Below, one piece after another: positions 1 through 8,221 of a stretch of 26,074 bases of DNA. This DNA comes from Syncephalis plumigaleata. Its lineage: Eukaryota > Zoopagomycota > Zoopagomycetes > Zoopagales > Piptocephalidaceae. Position 1 is the first letter of the stretch; each line of letters opens with the position of its first letter. Made by a program: the position numbers and the translations under genes. The stretch lies in the NCBI GenBank assembly GCA_025201365.1, contig JAIXMF010000181.1, positions 1-26,074 on the forward strand, given 5' to 3'. The notes under the pieces were generated by a model that ran no database searches, was not told the DNA's origin, and saw only the letters and a list, made by a program, of their open reading frames with translations.

Positions 1-444
1 CGTAATTGCACTGTTGGTTACACCCAAACACCGTTAAACCTGTTCCCCTCTTCCCTTTTGCCACTACCATGTTTCTAATTCACTTGACCGTTAACGATTC
101 GGGTACATCTGCTGGTACACGTTGTTTAGGTGTCGTTTGTAGAAGGCACTATAAATGTGCGCCTTTCTCACTTACGTCTACTCGGTTCCGCCTCTTTTCT
201 CTTCCTACTATCTTGCCTTCTAACGTTTGCTCGTATTTTGCTGGTCAACACATTAACCAATTAATCAATCAATTGGCCGCTTGATCTATCTATCCGTCTA
301 TCTATCCGCCTATCTCTCAATTGATTCATCGTCTACTTACGAGCAACCCCATTAATCAATCTTTGGTATTCTTGTGCTGGTTCGCATATTTACCTGGCTG
401 ATTAGTAACGTCTATCAACATCGGTATCCATCCTATTACTGATC
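1..444. other. upstream region, no gene seen
   Basis: No convincing coding region is visible. A pyrimidine-rich stretch around 283-320 consists of imperfect TCTATCTATCCG tetranucleotide repeats on the plus strand. This lies just upstream of the gene at 445 and may belong to its promoter or 5' leader; the frame that is open at 6-284 has no recognisable protein character. Confidence 0.5.
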
Positions 445-891
445 ATGCGCTGCTCCATTGTCATCACTACAATCTTGGTGGTTGTCCTATCGTCCGTCGT
501 GCAAGAAAGAGAGGCTGTTCCAGTTCATCTTGCTCCTCGTAGTGCTGCTCCATGGTACGACGGTTCCTATGACGATTCGTGGTGGGAAAAAAGCTCCGAT
601 CCAGATCCTTACGGCAGGGGTCGTGATCCCGTTGTTGGTACACCCATCGTTACCTTTTTGGGCTCAGTAGATGTGCAAATGAAGCTAAACGAATTGAAGC
701 AGCTGAAAAAATTGATGGAAAAGAAGAAGGAAGAATTGGAGGAAGCGAAGGAAAAAGGACTGAAAGAATTGGAGGAACAGATGTTAAAGGAATGGAAGGA
801 GTTGAAGCTGAAGAAGGAAGCGAAGAAAAAGGAATTGAAGGAGATGCAGGGATTGAAGTTGGATGATGTGAAGCTGGTTGATTTGAAATGA
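445..891 (+). CDS. small secreted Lys/Glu-rich helical protein
   Basis: A 148-residue protein that I cannot assign to a family. Residues 1-24 look like a signal peptide (basic start, then a hydrophobic ITTILVVVLSSVV core), so it is probably secreted or ER-targeted. Residues about 30-65 are rich in Trp, Tyr, Asp, Pro and Gly (APWYDG, DDSWWE). From residue about 75 to the end it is almost entirely Lys, Glu and Leu (KKKEELEEAKEKG and similar runs), as expected for a long amphipathic or single alpha-helix. There is no Cys and no enzyme motif. The ATG at 445 is the first that yields the signal sequence. No intron is needed. A secreted effector-like or structural role is only a guess. Confidence 0.6.
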   Translation: MRCSIVITTILVVVLSSVVQEREAVPVHLAPRSAAPWYDGSYDDSWWEKSSDPDPYGRGRDPVVGTPIVTFLGSVDVQMKLNELKQLKKLMEKKKEELEEAKEKGLKELEEQMLKEWKELKLKKEAKKKELKEMQGLKLDDVKLVDLK

Positions 892-1761
892 ATGGAGAAA
901 GAATAAGTTCGTATTACCACAATGCTTATCATAATAAATTGTTTGTTAAAAAGTATACATGTCGTTCTTTTTGTTATTGTGTATTGCACCTGATTGCGTA
1001 TATATTCGTAGCTTCATTTTGTTAATTGTGAGTTGTCAATACAAAAGTCATTTGGAATGTTAAAACATAGAATCAGTTGATAAAGAAGAGGCAGCCTTAG
1101 TTCGCGTGTGTATGCTTATTCATTGCTGTATTATCTGTTAGGCCTTATTTCAGTTGTTATTCTAAACGAGAAATAGCTGTCCAAATTCGGTCATCTATTT
1201 ACCGAGATTCTTTCATCTTACTGATTATACTAATTATTATTAATAATGAACCACCTATCATGAATCGATAGTGATACGCGTATGCCGATCATAGCACTCA
1301 ACTATTTTGCTATAATCAATACTAAACATGTTACGCTGTTCAAATAGATTCTAATCTTAAGAAAAGTCATGTCCATTTGCATCGAATGGCTGAAGTGAAA
1401 CGGGCATTTGACATCATAATCTATGAAGAATACACGCATTAGTTATAATTCATAATCATTTCATATAACGCAATGCTATCGATCACATTAGAGCGAGCAA
1501 TATGTTTTTATTAACTAATAATAAGGAATAACTATTATTTATTATCACTCATTGTAATATGTGAGTAGCAATAATCCTCAACTGCTAGAGCAATGACAAC
1601 TACTCAATAATAATAGTAATGCAATAATGGTGCTAACAATTGTGTTAATCTATCTATTATTAATAAACTGTAAATGTTAAAGGATAAATGCGCAAATTGG
1701 ATGGAAAAACACTGTATTTTTACTCCTCCACTTGTCATAAATATTATACACGATATACTTA
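892..1761. other. AT-rich intergenic region
   Basis: About 870 bp of AT-rich sequence with many in-frame stops on both strands and TAATAATAAT-like runs (around 1235-1250, 1510-1560, 1600-1665). I see no RNA gene or conserved coding pattern. It presumably holds the 3' end of the gene at 445 and the promoter of the gene at 1762. Confidence 0.5.
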
Positions 1762-2813
1762 ATGCCAAACTTGCCATTCTGGTGTCAGCAAGCTCATAGG
1801 ACTAAGATCCTGTCAAGCTATCGTGCACTGCAACGACTAGCACTTCAATTCAAGGACACACTACACCGACGCTACTTGTACTATGAGATTCGCGAACGAT
1901 TCCGCTATTACCGACATAATACCTCGCCGCGACAAACAAGCGAACTGCTGTTGGAGGCTGAAAAGGTGTTGTATATGAATGAAAGACTACTGACGAGTAG
2001 ACATTAATACGCGTGCATGATAAAGATACACGCCAGACTAGGCGAGGCATTATCCGGCAACAAGGAAGCATTGCAATGGCTAGACGATCTTGCTCAAGCG
2101 AGAACAGGACGTTTATATGATGTACTAGTTAGTGTAAGTATACGAAGGCTATTATCTGCCCGTCTATCCACGCCATTATTAATACATATCGTATAGATTC
2201 GACATAGTAAAAAGGTAGATGCATTGTCTACCGTATCTATTCCACCAATACTAATGATAGGTTAGCCTGCAGCATGTCATTTTGTCAAGGATATTCGTTC
2301 AAAGAAAGCGCGGCAACATGATCCAAACAAACGATATCGCTTTCCATGGCCATCAGAACTATACGAGAAGGCGGGGATATCCACGATTGACGAGAAGTGC
2401 AACAATGATGCAAGCACTGTGAAACCAAAACGAGTAGCACGCAATACGCGATGTATCATTACAAGCACCAGTCTAGGCTACCTATTCCGACGACATAAAC
2501 CTTTTGTACAGCCACACTGGTTGTCAATGATGATGAAACGAAGAGCACGACAATCATTATTCAAACTAGAGAGAGGACGACGTCTAGAAGAATGGCGATC
2601 ATGGCTAGTCATAGAGGAGAAGATGATGCGTCAATTGGGCATTAATGATGCTGGATGGAGTAAGTATCTATGAATGAGTTTGATATGCATATATTACAAT
2701 CATTGTTCTAATCACGGTTGATAGCCAAACTAATTAATGAGGAGCTGAGTCAGTCCATGAAACGTAGACAACAATTAGAGGAGGCATTAGCACGACAGGA
2801 ATCATTGGACTAG
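1762..2813 (+). CDS. LYR motif-containing protein, Cup1-like (five exons)
   Basis: Probable mitochondrial LYR-domain protein of the fungal Cup1-like type. LYR proteins are small helical proteins that bind acyl-ACP and serve in assembly or Fe-S delivery. The first exon has the LYR-like helix (SSYRALQRLALQF, then RRYLYYEIRERFRYYR). The next exon has GNKEALQWLDDLAQARTGRL, which fits the following helix of this family. The C-terminal half is basic and helical (FRRHKPFVQPHWL, KRRARQSLFKLERGRRLEEW) and ends in SLD. Proposed exons: 1762-1996, 2042-2133, 2197-2214, 2266-2659, 2725-2813, giving 275 residues in frame throughout. Donors at 2134 and 2660 are GTAAGTA. The first intron is uncertain (an alternative is 1971-2036), and the 18-nt exon is unusually small. 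Family assignment is from memory of motif order. Confidence 0.7.
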
Positions 2814-2935
2814 TACGCTTAAACGTGAGCCTCATTCATAATAACATTGATAATACATAATGTGAATGCAATTAGTAGAATAAATGTACGAGTACTATTT
2901 AATAACTAGAACTATACTCCAACGGTAGTTGTCAA

Positions 2936-3808
2936 TTAGGATACAAACAAATCATCGGTTACCACCATAATAAACATGATACCACCGACTAGTAAACTTA
3001 ATAGAATGAATGTATGATCGAATTGACCACTGGCTTTTGTTGACCATGGATTGAACAGCGAGGTACGGAATACGGCGAATGCAGAGTTTAGATCATCATC
3101 CGACAATGGACGACAAGTACACTGGATAGTAAGTTCACATCGGAAATCGATCTTGTGTCCAGGACACACGACATCCTGACATGTGTCTCGACTGGCCGCG
3201 CACTGTTTCTGGCTCAGTTTTATGGTTGGCGACGCATTTATACGAATTGCCGTGAGACTCGTGGCACCAGGTGCGGCTGTTGCGGTCACCGTCACCGGCA
3301 TACTATTGCCATCGACATCCGTAGATATACTAGTGATAGTCGTGGTAATCGATGTAGTAACCGTATGCGTGAGTGGCGGTAGAGTGATGGTGCTACGCGG
3401 TTTACTCGAACTAGTTGGTTTGCCGCTTGGCTGACTGGATGGTTTAGTGTCTGTGCTCGTTGATGTTGATGACGAGCTAGATCCAGAATTGGATGGCGAA
3501 CCTGAACTGCCACCGGATGAAGGAGCGGACGAGCTTCCATCCGATGAAGAGGGTGATGAAGAGGGTGATGGTGATGGTGATGGTGATGGTGCGGACGATG
3601 GTGCACTTGGACTTGCAGCAGGCGATGGACTATCCGGCTTTGTTGACGGTGTGCCAGCAGCGGCAGGCGATGAGGCCTGCGGTAGTGCGTCGACAAAGCT
3701 TACACCGAATACCAAATCTGATGAGAGATGGAGTATATTGGTTGTTACATTGAGGGCAAGTAACGTAAAAAGTAGACCAATGCCTAAACGAGTGCAAAAG
3801 CGTGTCAT
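2936..3808 (-). CDS. Ser/Thr/Pro-rich mucin-like membrane protein with six-Cys domain
   Basis: A 290-residue protein, probably at the cell surface or wall. Residues about 1-42 contain a signal or anchor segment (GIGLLFTLLALNVTTNIL). Residues about 44-145 are a low-complexity Ser/Pro/Ala/Gly stretch typical of heavily O-mannosylated fungal wall proteins, followed by a Thr/Ser-rich linker. A compact Cys domain follows, with spacing C-x6-C-x4-C-x8-C-x5-C-x-C (from KQC to CTC). A hydrophobic segment near the C-terminus (TFILLSLLVGGIMFIMVV) ends nine or so residues before the stop; it could be a transmembrane helix or a GPI-attachment signal, though a short polar tail favours a membrane helix. It is convergent with the LYR gene, with about 120 bp between the stops. 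The Cys domain family is not recognised. Confidence 0.65.
   Translation of the reverse strand: MTRFCTRLGIGLLFTLLALNVTTNILHLSSDLVFGVSFVDALPQASSPAAAGTPSTKPDSPSPAASPSAPSSAPSPSPSPSPSSSPSSSDGSSSAPSSGGSSGSPSNSGSSSSSTSTSTDTKPSSQPSGKPTSSSKPRSTITLPPLTHTVTTSITTTITSISTDVDGNSMPVTVTATAAPGATSLTAIRINASPTIKLSQKQCAASRDTCQDVVCPGHKIDFRCELTIQCTCRPLSDDDLNSAFAVFRTSLFNPWSTKASGQFDHTFILLSLLVGGIMFIMVVTDDLFVS
3555..3600. repeat. GATGGT-type simple repeat inside the mucin-like gene
   Basis: Plus-strand GATGAAGAGGGTGAT followed by repeated GGTGAT hexamers; on the coding (minus) strand these encode the Ser-Pro repeat. Expansion or contraction of this tract would vary the length of the stalk. Confidence 0.7.
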
Positions 3809-3824
3809 GGTGCAACAATATTAA

Positions 3825-4993
3825 AGATGATTATAGATTAATGGCAGTTGTAGTAATAGCGGATGTCGATGTAATAAGAATGATGATATAACAATTCGAC
3901 GTATGTGTAGAGTATTAACAATTAATCGAGATATATGTACTAGTACTAGTAGAGGGTGTAGGTAAAGCAGAAATAACTGTAAGTAAAATAAAAGAGCAAC
4001 TAAATAACGGGTCTATCGACTTGAATCTCTACAACTTGGTACTTATCTAGCACCAATACAATGAGCAAAGCTAGCTTGTGTAACCATATGGCCTATTCAT
4101 GTGGACGATGAATAAATGTGCGATTATACGAGCTGCGTGAGCAGGAGACACGCACGAACCGCGACACGATGTACATGACCATTTATCGCACATGGCAATG
4201 TACAAGGAGTAAGAATAGCAAGCTAGTGCATGATGTACGCCAACCAGTATTAAGTGTACTGGTTTCATTTATTAGTGATTTCCTCGTAGAAAGAAGGCGT
4301 GTCATATTCATATCTTTACCATCTACATTGTTGCAAGCAATGAAAAAGCCGAACAATACGTATTTATGCCCAGGACGCTTTAACGGGAAATGGATAGATC
4401 ATGTCTCATTCAATATATTCATTTCAGCGTGTTCACTATCCCTAAATGTGTTCTCCATATTGGATAGTCACGTCAATGTCGTCAATTGTACTACTCCGCT
4501 TAATCGGTGAAATACGATTCCGAAGTAAGCGTAGACGTTTTCAGCTTGTTCATGTGCATTTACATACTATTATGAGTCATTTAGCTTCATGCAGGCATAA
4601 TAAATCGTGATATATATATTATTAGCATTGCATAGTGATATACTGCTAGTAGATTGATCAAATAATTGACAGAGTGATGACGTCAAATGTCCAACGCTTC
4701 TTTCCCTCTTCCCCGTTGAATGGCTACGTAAAAGTAAGATGAAACCAAACGAACCATGGAATCGTACAAGTCAAAGTACCATGGCTAATCGGTACTCCCC
4801 GGACGCACGTTATTGATAGTACAATGTACAACTCGAACTATATCCCAATAAGGAAGCGGACGGTAAAAAGAGCATGCCTAAAATGTTTCGTTTGGCATGT
4901 TGAAATGTAATAAATACAGAACAGTAGGAATAACATTCGTAAAAAAAAGCTTCGCTATTTCTTTTTCCACGCACACTAAATAGATTCGACAAT
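3825..4993. other. intergenic region, possible gene relic at 4118-4510
   Basis: About 1.2 kb without a convincing gene. Plus-strand 4118-4510 is open but its first codon is GTG, no family is recognisable, and a possible donor GTAAGAAT (4208) and acceptor TTTATTAG lie inside it, so a short spliced gene or remnant cannot be excluded. Codons around 4118-4208 read as a charged helix (YELREQETRTNRD). The rest is AT-rich. Confidence 0.35.
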
Positions 4994-7078
4994 ATGACGC
5001 GACATTCATTCATGATTATTTGCCTTTTAACATTAACGATTTTTACGACATATATCTCGTCGATAGACTGCCGTGTGTTCTTAAAGAGATCTTTAAACCA
5101 AGGAGAAGAAGAAGCGGATGTGGACTATTCGCGCATGATCAATGATACACTCAACAACAATGTACGATTAACGAAGCAAACAACGCAAAAGTTGACACGA
5201 AGACATTCGGAAGAAAGATATAGGATTGTCCCTAGTTTTTTACAACCTGTTATACATGACACTCTATATGGAAAGACGGTGACGCCTATGAATACTTATG
5301 CTACGACTGGGGTAATGACAGCTCGCTCGTACGATTTATATGGTCGCGGCATCAAAATAGGCATTATCGACAGTGGTATTGATTTTCGACATCCAGCACT
5401 GGGCGGTAAATTCGGTCCAGGTCATACGGTTGCTTACGGTTACAACTTTGTCAACAATGCGTATAGAAGAGGCGCAAACCAAGTGGAAGCCGATTCGCTT
5501 TTGGATTGTATCGGACACGGCACTAGAGTGGCCGGTATTCTTGCAGCTCGTACGAAAACGTATGTGGGTATTGCACCGGATGCTACACTAGGCGCATATC
5601 GTATATTCGGATGCACCGATGCTCCAGTCCAACTAGATACCGTTAAAAATGCATTTGAGAAAGCATACGACGATGGTATGCACATTATCTGTCCTCATTT
5701 TCGTGTTCAAGCGAGTAATTTTGGCGTAGCCTTAGCAAAGCTGATGGAGTTCTACACGAACAAGGGCGTCATTGTCATCTTCCCTACCAGTAACATAGAA
5801 ATATCGGATGGACAACTATGGGGAACCAGCATATTGGCGGAAATGCCATCGGTTCTACTGGCAGGACCTGCCGAGATGGAGTATACACCCATCAATACAT
5901 TCAGTGTCGTGAATTATCCAATCAAGCAGGTACCATACGTGAATGTTAACAACAACAATCCATTACCAAGTGGCGAATATAAGCTGGTTTCAATTGCACC
6001 ATTATACAACATGCAAAGCTGTAATCTCCCGAGTGATGACGGTGTTTCCAATAAACTGATTTATTTGGATCATCAACTATGCAACATTAAAACAATAGGT
6101 AATCGCTTGAAGCACTATGGTGTGGTCGGTATCATTATCAACGATATGCGCCTGTCGATCGACAAGTCGCGCATTCCAATTATTGCGATAACTCCTGGGT
6201 ATATACAACTGCTCATGGAAGCGGGCAAGAATGTAAACTACGTTGAACTCATGTTCAATAGCAATATGAACTATGAGTCGCAAGTGGAAGGCATACCAAA
6301 CTTGTCTACACTAGCACTGCAACAACAACTGAGCATGGATATAATTGCACCAGCAGGACCTCTTTTTACTACCACGTTTACGCAGGAACAATACGAGATT
6401 CGCAAGGACATGTCATTAGCATCGGCTTACATGTGCGGTGTGGCAGCATTATTCATCGAATTGCACCCACTGCCAAAGGGCGAACGAATCAACCCCGTGG
6501 TATTTAAAACTGCTATGAAGAACGCGGCAATCCCTCATGCTGTATCTAGTATGGGAATGGTTGCACCGGTACTAAAACAAGGTGCCGGTCTAGTTCGTTT
6601 AGATCGAGCAATAGCGGCAACATTCAGTACAACACCAACTACCCTGGAACTTGGCGATATAAAAGCGCAAGATCAATACGGTAAGGTGAAAGCGCCTATC
6701 ACCATACACAACTATGCCAATTACCCGGTGACCTATACCATCTCCCATCTACCTGCCTTATCGTTAAGCAATATTGGCACAAACGACGCTCTCCTCAAAC
6801 CACCACGAATGCTACAAAATCACGCCACGGCTACACTTCTCCCGCCTGTCACGGTTCACGGTGCACACAGTTACACGTTTACCGCCGAGCTATATGTGCC
6901 CAACTCGTCGAAACACGGCGACAACCTAGTATACTCGGGCTATATCGTCATTGATCCTGCTCATACACCCAATAGTTCACCGTCAGATCAAGCTGTCTAC
7001 GTCCCGTACATTTGGTTCAATGGAGATTATCAAGCCATCACGCGCAAGCTGTTGTTTAGAACGACAAAAGTATGGTGA
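4994..7078 (+). CDS. secreted subtilisin-family (S8) protease, degenerate serine motif
   Basis: A 694-residue subtilase with a signal peptide (residues about 1-26) and a propeptide region up to about 95. Catalytic Asp126 lies in KIGIIDSGID and His175 in IGHGTRVAGI. The oxyanion Asn is probably Asn267 (FPTSNIE instead of AGNxG). Ser474 is present, but the usual GTSMA/P context has become KDMSLASAY: Gly and Thr before the Ser are lost. A PA-like insert spans about 330-400 (VGIIINDM), and MDIIAPAG matches the conserved KPDIxAPG strand. A C-terminal Fn3-like region (about 570-690, VKAPITIHNYANYPVTY) resembles Vpr/C5a-peptidase-type subtilases but is short. The order of domains supports a secreted fungal S8 protein; the altered motifs make full activity doubtful. 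Single exon. Confidence 0.88.
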   Translation: MTRHSFMIICLLTLTIFTTYISSIDCRVFLKRSLNQGEEEADVDYSRMINDTLNNNVRLTKQTTQKLTRRHSEERYRIVPSFLQPVIHDTLYGKTVTPMNTYATTGVMTARSYDLYGRGIKIGIIDSGIDFRHPALGGKFGPGHTVAYGYNFVNNAYRRGANQVEADSLLDCIGHGTRVAGILAARTKTYVGIAPDATLGAYRIFGCTDAPVQLDTVKNAFEKAYDDGMHIICPHFRVQASNFGVALAKLMEFYTNKGVIVIFPTSNIEISDGQLWGTSILAEMPSVLLAGPAEMEYTPINTFSVVNYPIKQVPYVNVNNNNPLPSGEYKLVSIAPLYNMQSCNLPSDDGVSNKLIYLDHQLCNIKTIGNRLKHYGVVGIIINDMRLSIDKSRIPIIAITPGYIQLLMEAGKNVNYVELMFNSNMNYESQVEGIPNLSTLALQQQLSMDIIAPAGPLFTTTFTQEQYEIRKDMSLASAYMCGVAALFIELHPLPKGERINPVVFKTAMKNAAIPHAVSSMGMVAPVLKQGAGLVRLDRAIAATFSTTPTTLELGDIKAQDQYGKVKAPITIHNYANYPVTYTISHLPALSLSNIGTNDALLKPPRMLQNHATATLLPPVTVHGAHSYTFTAELYVPNSSKHGDNLVYSGYIVIDPAHTPNSSPSDQAVYVPYIWFNGDYQAITRKLLFRTTKVW

Positions 7079-7225
7079 TAGACACATAATAATACTTTAA
7101 TAATAAATAGACAAATTATATTATTATTATCATTAATCCAGCACAATTAGCAGCTACATCTTTATTGAATAAAAAACAAAATAGGATACAGGTAGAAAAG
7201 CGGAGATGCAGGAGGCAAAAGAAGC

Positions 7226-7230
7226 AAAAA
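7226..7230 (-). terminator. Pol III terminator of left tRNA-Tyr
   Basis: Run of five T on the minus strand (AAAAA on plus) three bases after the tRNA discriminator base. Confidence 0.7.
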
Positions 7231-7233
7231 GAG

Positions 7234-7318
7234 TCCGAGAACCCGGATTTGAACCAGGGACCTAGAGATGACAGGTTACCACTACAGTCTCCCGCTCTAC
7301 CAACTGAGCTATTCTCGG
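7234..7318 (-). tRNA. tRNA-Tyr (GTA) with 12-nt intron, left copy
   Basis: Same 85-nt sequence as the right copy. Acceptor stem CCGAGAA/TTCTCGG, D-arm GCTC...GAGC, anticodon stem GGAGA/TCTCT, T-arm CCTGG-TTCAAAT-CCGGG, discriminator A. The anticodon GTA is followed by one purine and then a 12-nt intron at the canonical position after base 37, as expected for eukaryotic tRNA-Tyr. Box A (TAGCTCAGTTGG) and box B (GGTTCAAATCC) are intact, so the gene is probably functional. Confidence 0.93.
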
Positions 7319-7382
7319 CTGTTAAAAATTTGGGTATTTGTGCTTAGTTATAGTACATATTAGTGTCATGTGACCTTTTACG

Positions 7383-7398
7383 GCCTTGCCGTTGGACG
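7383..7398 (+). repeat. 16-bp target-site duplication, left copy
   Basis: GCCTTGCCGTTGGACG; repeated directly at 7673-7688, flanking the truncated LINE fragment. The same 16-mer recurs in inverted orientation at 7986-8001 and 14121-14136. Confidence 0.8.
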
Positions 7399-7672
7399 CA
7401 CGCTATACGACACAAATCCGTCAGTACATTCCAAAAAACCTGGACAAAAATTCAATGCCAATGGTTCACCTTTGAACCTGGCGGGCTGCCGAATACAGGA
7501 ACGTTGAAGTTCCACACGATCCCATTATCCTAACAGCCACGTATGTCCAGCACCTACCTAACTTCCACTACAACTATTGTATTGTATATTTACGCGATCT
7601 TGTGCCATGTCTTCTTTATTAAATAAAATTAGGCTACGGCCCAGGATTATAATAAAAAAAAAAAAAAAAAAA
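7399..7672 (+). mobile_element. 5'-truncated LINE fragment with poly(A) tail
   Basis: A 274-bp insert between two copies of a 16-bp duplication, ending in 19 A (7654-7672). Its first about 140 bases (frame starting at 7399) encode the last residues of an ORF2: it has CQWFTFEPGG where the full-length LINE at 8029-14111 has CQWFTYDPGG, with matching Phe, Gln/Glu and Trp positions just before, then a TAA stop and a 3' UTR containing AATAAA-like motifs. It is on the opposite strand to the full-length LINE and its 3' UTR is different, so it belongs to a related but separate subfamily. Its truncated 5' end faces the left tRNA-Tyr gene, 80 bp upstream of it. Confidence 0.85.
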
Positions 7673-7688
7673 GCCTTGCCGTTGGACG
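7673..7688 (+). repeat. 16-bp target-site duplication, right copy
   Basis: Second GCCTTGCCGTTGGACG, directly after the A19 tail of the truncated LINE fragment. Confidence 0.8.
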
Positions 7689-7757
7689 CGGTTTTTTGCT
7701 ACGTAGAAGCAACAGTAATGCGTATAACTTGTTGTGACAATGTATTACTGTCCGTTG
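7689..7757 (+). repeat. inner palindrome, left arm
   Basis: CGGTTTTTTGCTACGTAGAAGCAAC onwards; pairs with 7921-7985 on the other strand with about four mismatches in 65 bp. If the retroelement insertions are removed, this arm is continuous with the 270-bp repeat, giving one arm of about 340 bp. Confidence 0.8.
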
Positions 7758-7920
7758 AGCTGTTTGATACTAAAATATTATTAAAACAAGCATTTTATCT
7801 TTTTAAACAGCTAGAATAGACACTACTTTTTGTTATTTACATCGTTCGCGTATGTACTAATGTAGTGCAAGTTTGCTGTTAGCTTTTTTATTTGGGTTTC
7901 CTTTTACCAGGCAGTCCAGA
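7758..7920. other. spacer of inner palindrome
   Basis: About 160 bp of AT-rich sequence between the palindrome arms, with no coding character. A small inverted motif CTGTTT/AAACAG occurs inside it. Confidence 0.5.
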
Positions 7921-7985
7921 GGACAGTAATACAATGTCACAACAAGTTATACGCATCATGGTTGCTTCTACGTAGCAAAAAACCG
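7921..7985 (-). repeat. inner palindrome, right arm
   Basis: Reverse complement of 7689-7757 with a few mismatches (a three-base cluster after GAAGCAAC and one A/T change). It is followed by CGTCCAACGGCAAGGC, the inverted copy of the 16-bp duplication, and a T17 tract. Confidence 0.8.
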
Positions 7986-8001
7986 CGTCCAACGGCAAGG
8001 C
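7986..8001 (-). repeat. inverted copy of the 16-bp duplication
   Basis: CGTCCAACGGCAAGGC. A second copy in the same orientation starts at 14121. With the full-length LINE removed, the two copies flank only a T17 tract plus ATTA, i.e. a poly(A)-only insertion read on the minus strand. Confidence 0.75.
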
Positions 8002-8013
8002 TTTTTTTTTTTT

Positions 8014-8028
8014 TTTTTATTACGTCCA
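8014..8028 (+). repeat. 15-bp target-site duplication of full-length LINE, 3' side
   Basis: TTTTTATTACGTCCA, identical to 14112-14126. It lies directly outside the poly(A) tail of the LINE and marks the insertion into an older T/A tract. Confidence 0.85.
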
Positions 8029-8221
8029 TTTTTTTTTTTTTTCTTGTTAGAACATTTGGCTATACGCCTTCTTTATTATATCAAAGCATTAAACCAGATT
8101 TGTAATAAAAAAATTAGTAGCACATAGCTAATGCCCACGGAGTGAAATGTGTATAGCAGAAAAGGGACTAACTTATATGCTGCAGTACACGGTTAATAGC
8201 TGTGAAGAAGTTCGCGTGGTT
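8029..8221 (-). other. LINE 3' UTR, poly(A) signal and tail
   Basis: After the ORF2 stop (8224-8222) about 180 nt of untranslated sequence follow on the minus strand. AATAAA lies at 8077-8072, about 30 nt before the 14-A tail at 8042-8029. The 3' end reads TAACAAG before the tail, unlike the truncated copy at 7399-7672. Confidence 0.8.

Larger units (their letters stand above)
7129..7398 (-). repeat. 270-bp inverted repeat, left copy
   Basis: Read on the minus strand it matches 14121-14390 over 270 bp with no difference that I can find. Its outer edge starts at ATCATTAATCC and its inner edge ends at GTTGGACG, where the flanks diverge abruptly. It holds a complete tRNA-Tyr gene, its Pol III terminator and about 80 bp of upstream sequence. 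Perfect identity suggests a recent duplication or ongoing gene conversion. Confidence 0.92.

Noticed and set aside
3292-3824. Several open frames overlapping the mucin-like gene
   Set aside because: They are shadows created by the low-complexity Ser/Pro/Thr sequence (His-rich or Asp/Gly-rich in other frames).
4071-4268. Minus-strand 65-residue Cys-containing frame
   Set aside because: No signal peptide, domain or neighbouring exon supports it.
7165-7347. 60-residue open frame, identical to one at 14172-14354
   Set aside because: It is an antisense reading through the tRNA-Tyr gene and its flank in both inverted repeats, with no protein evidence.
7577-7819. 80-residue open frame on plus
   Set aside because: It runs through the A19 tail (poly-Lys) of the truncated LINE and into the palindrome arm; it is a composite of repeats.
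7673-8001. MITE with terminal inverted repeats
   Set aside because: The 16-bp ends are explained as target-site duplications of LINE insertions in both arms of a larger palindrome; no TA or other transposase-type duplication is visible.
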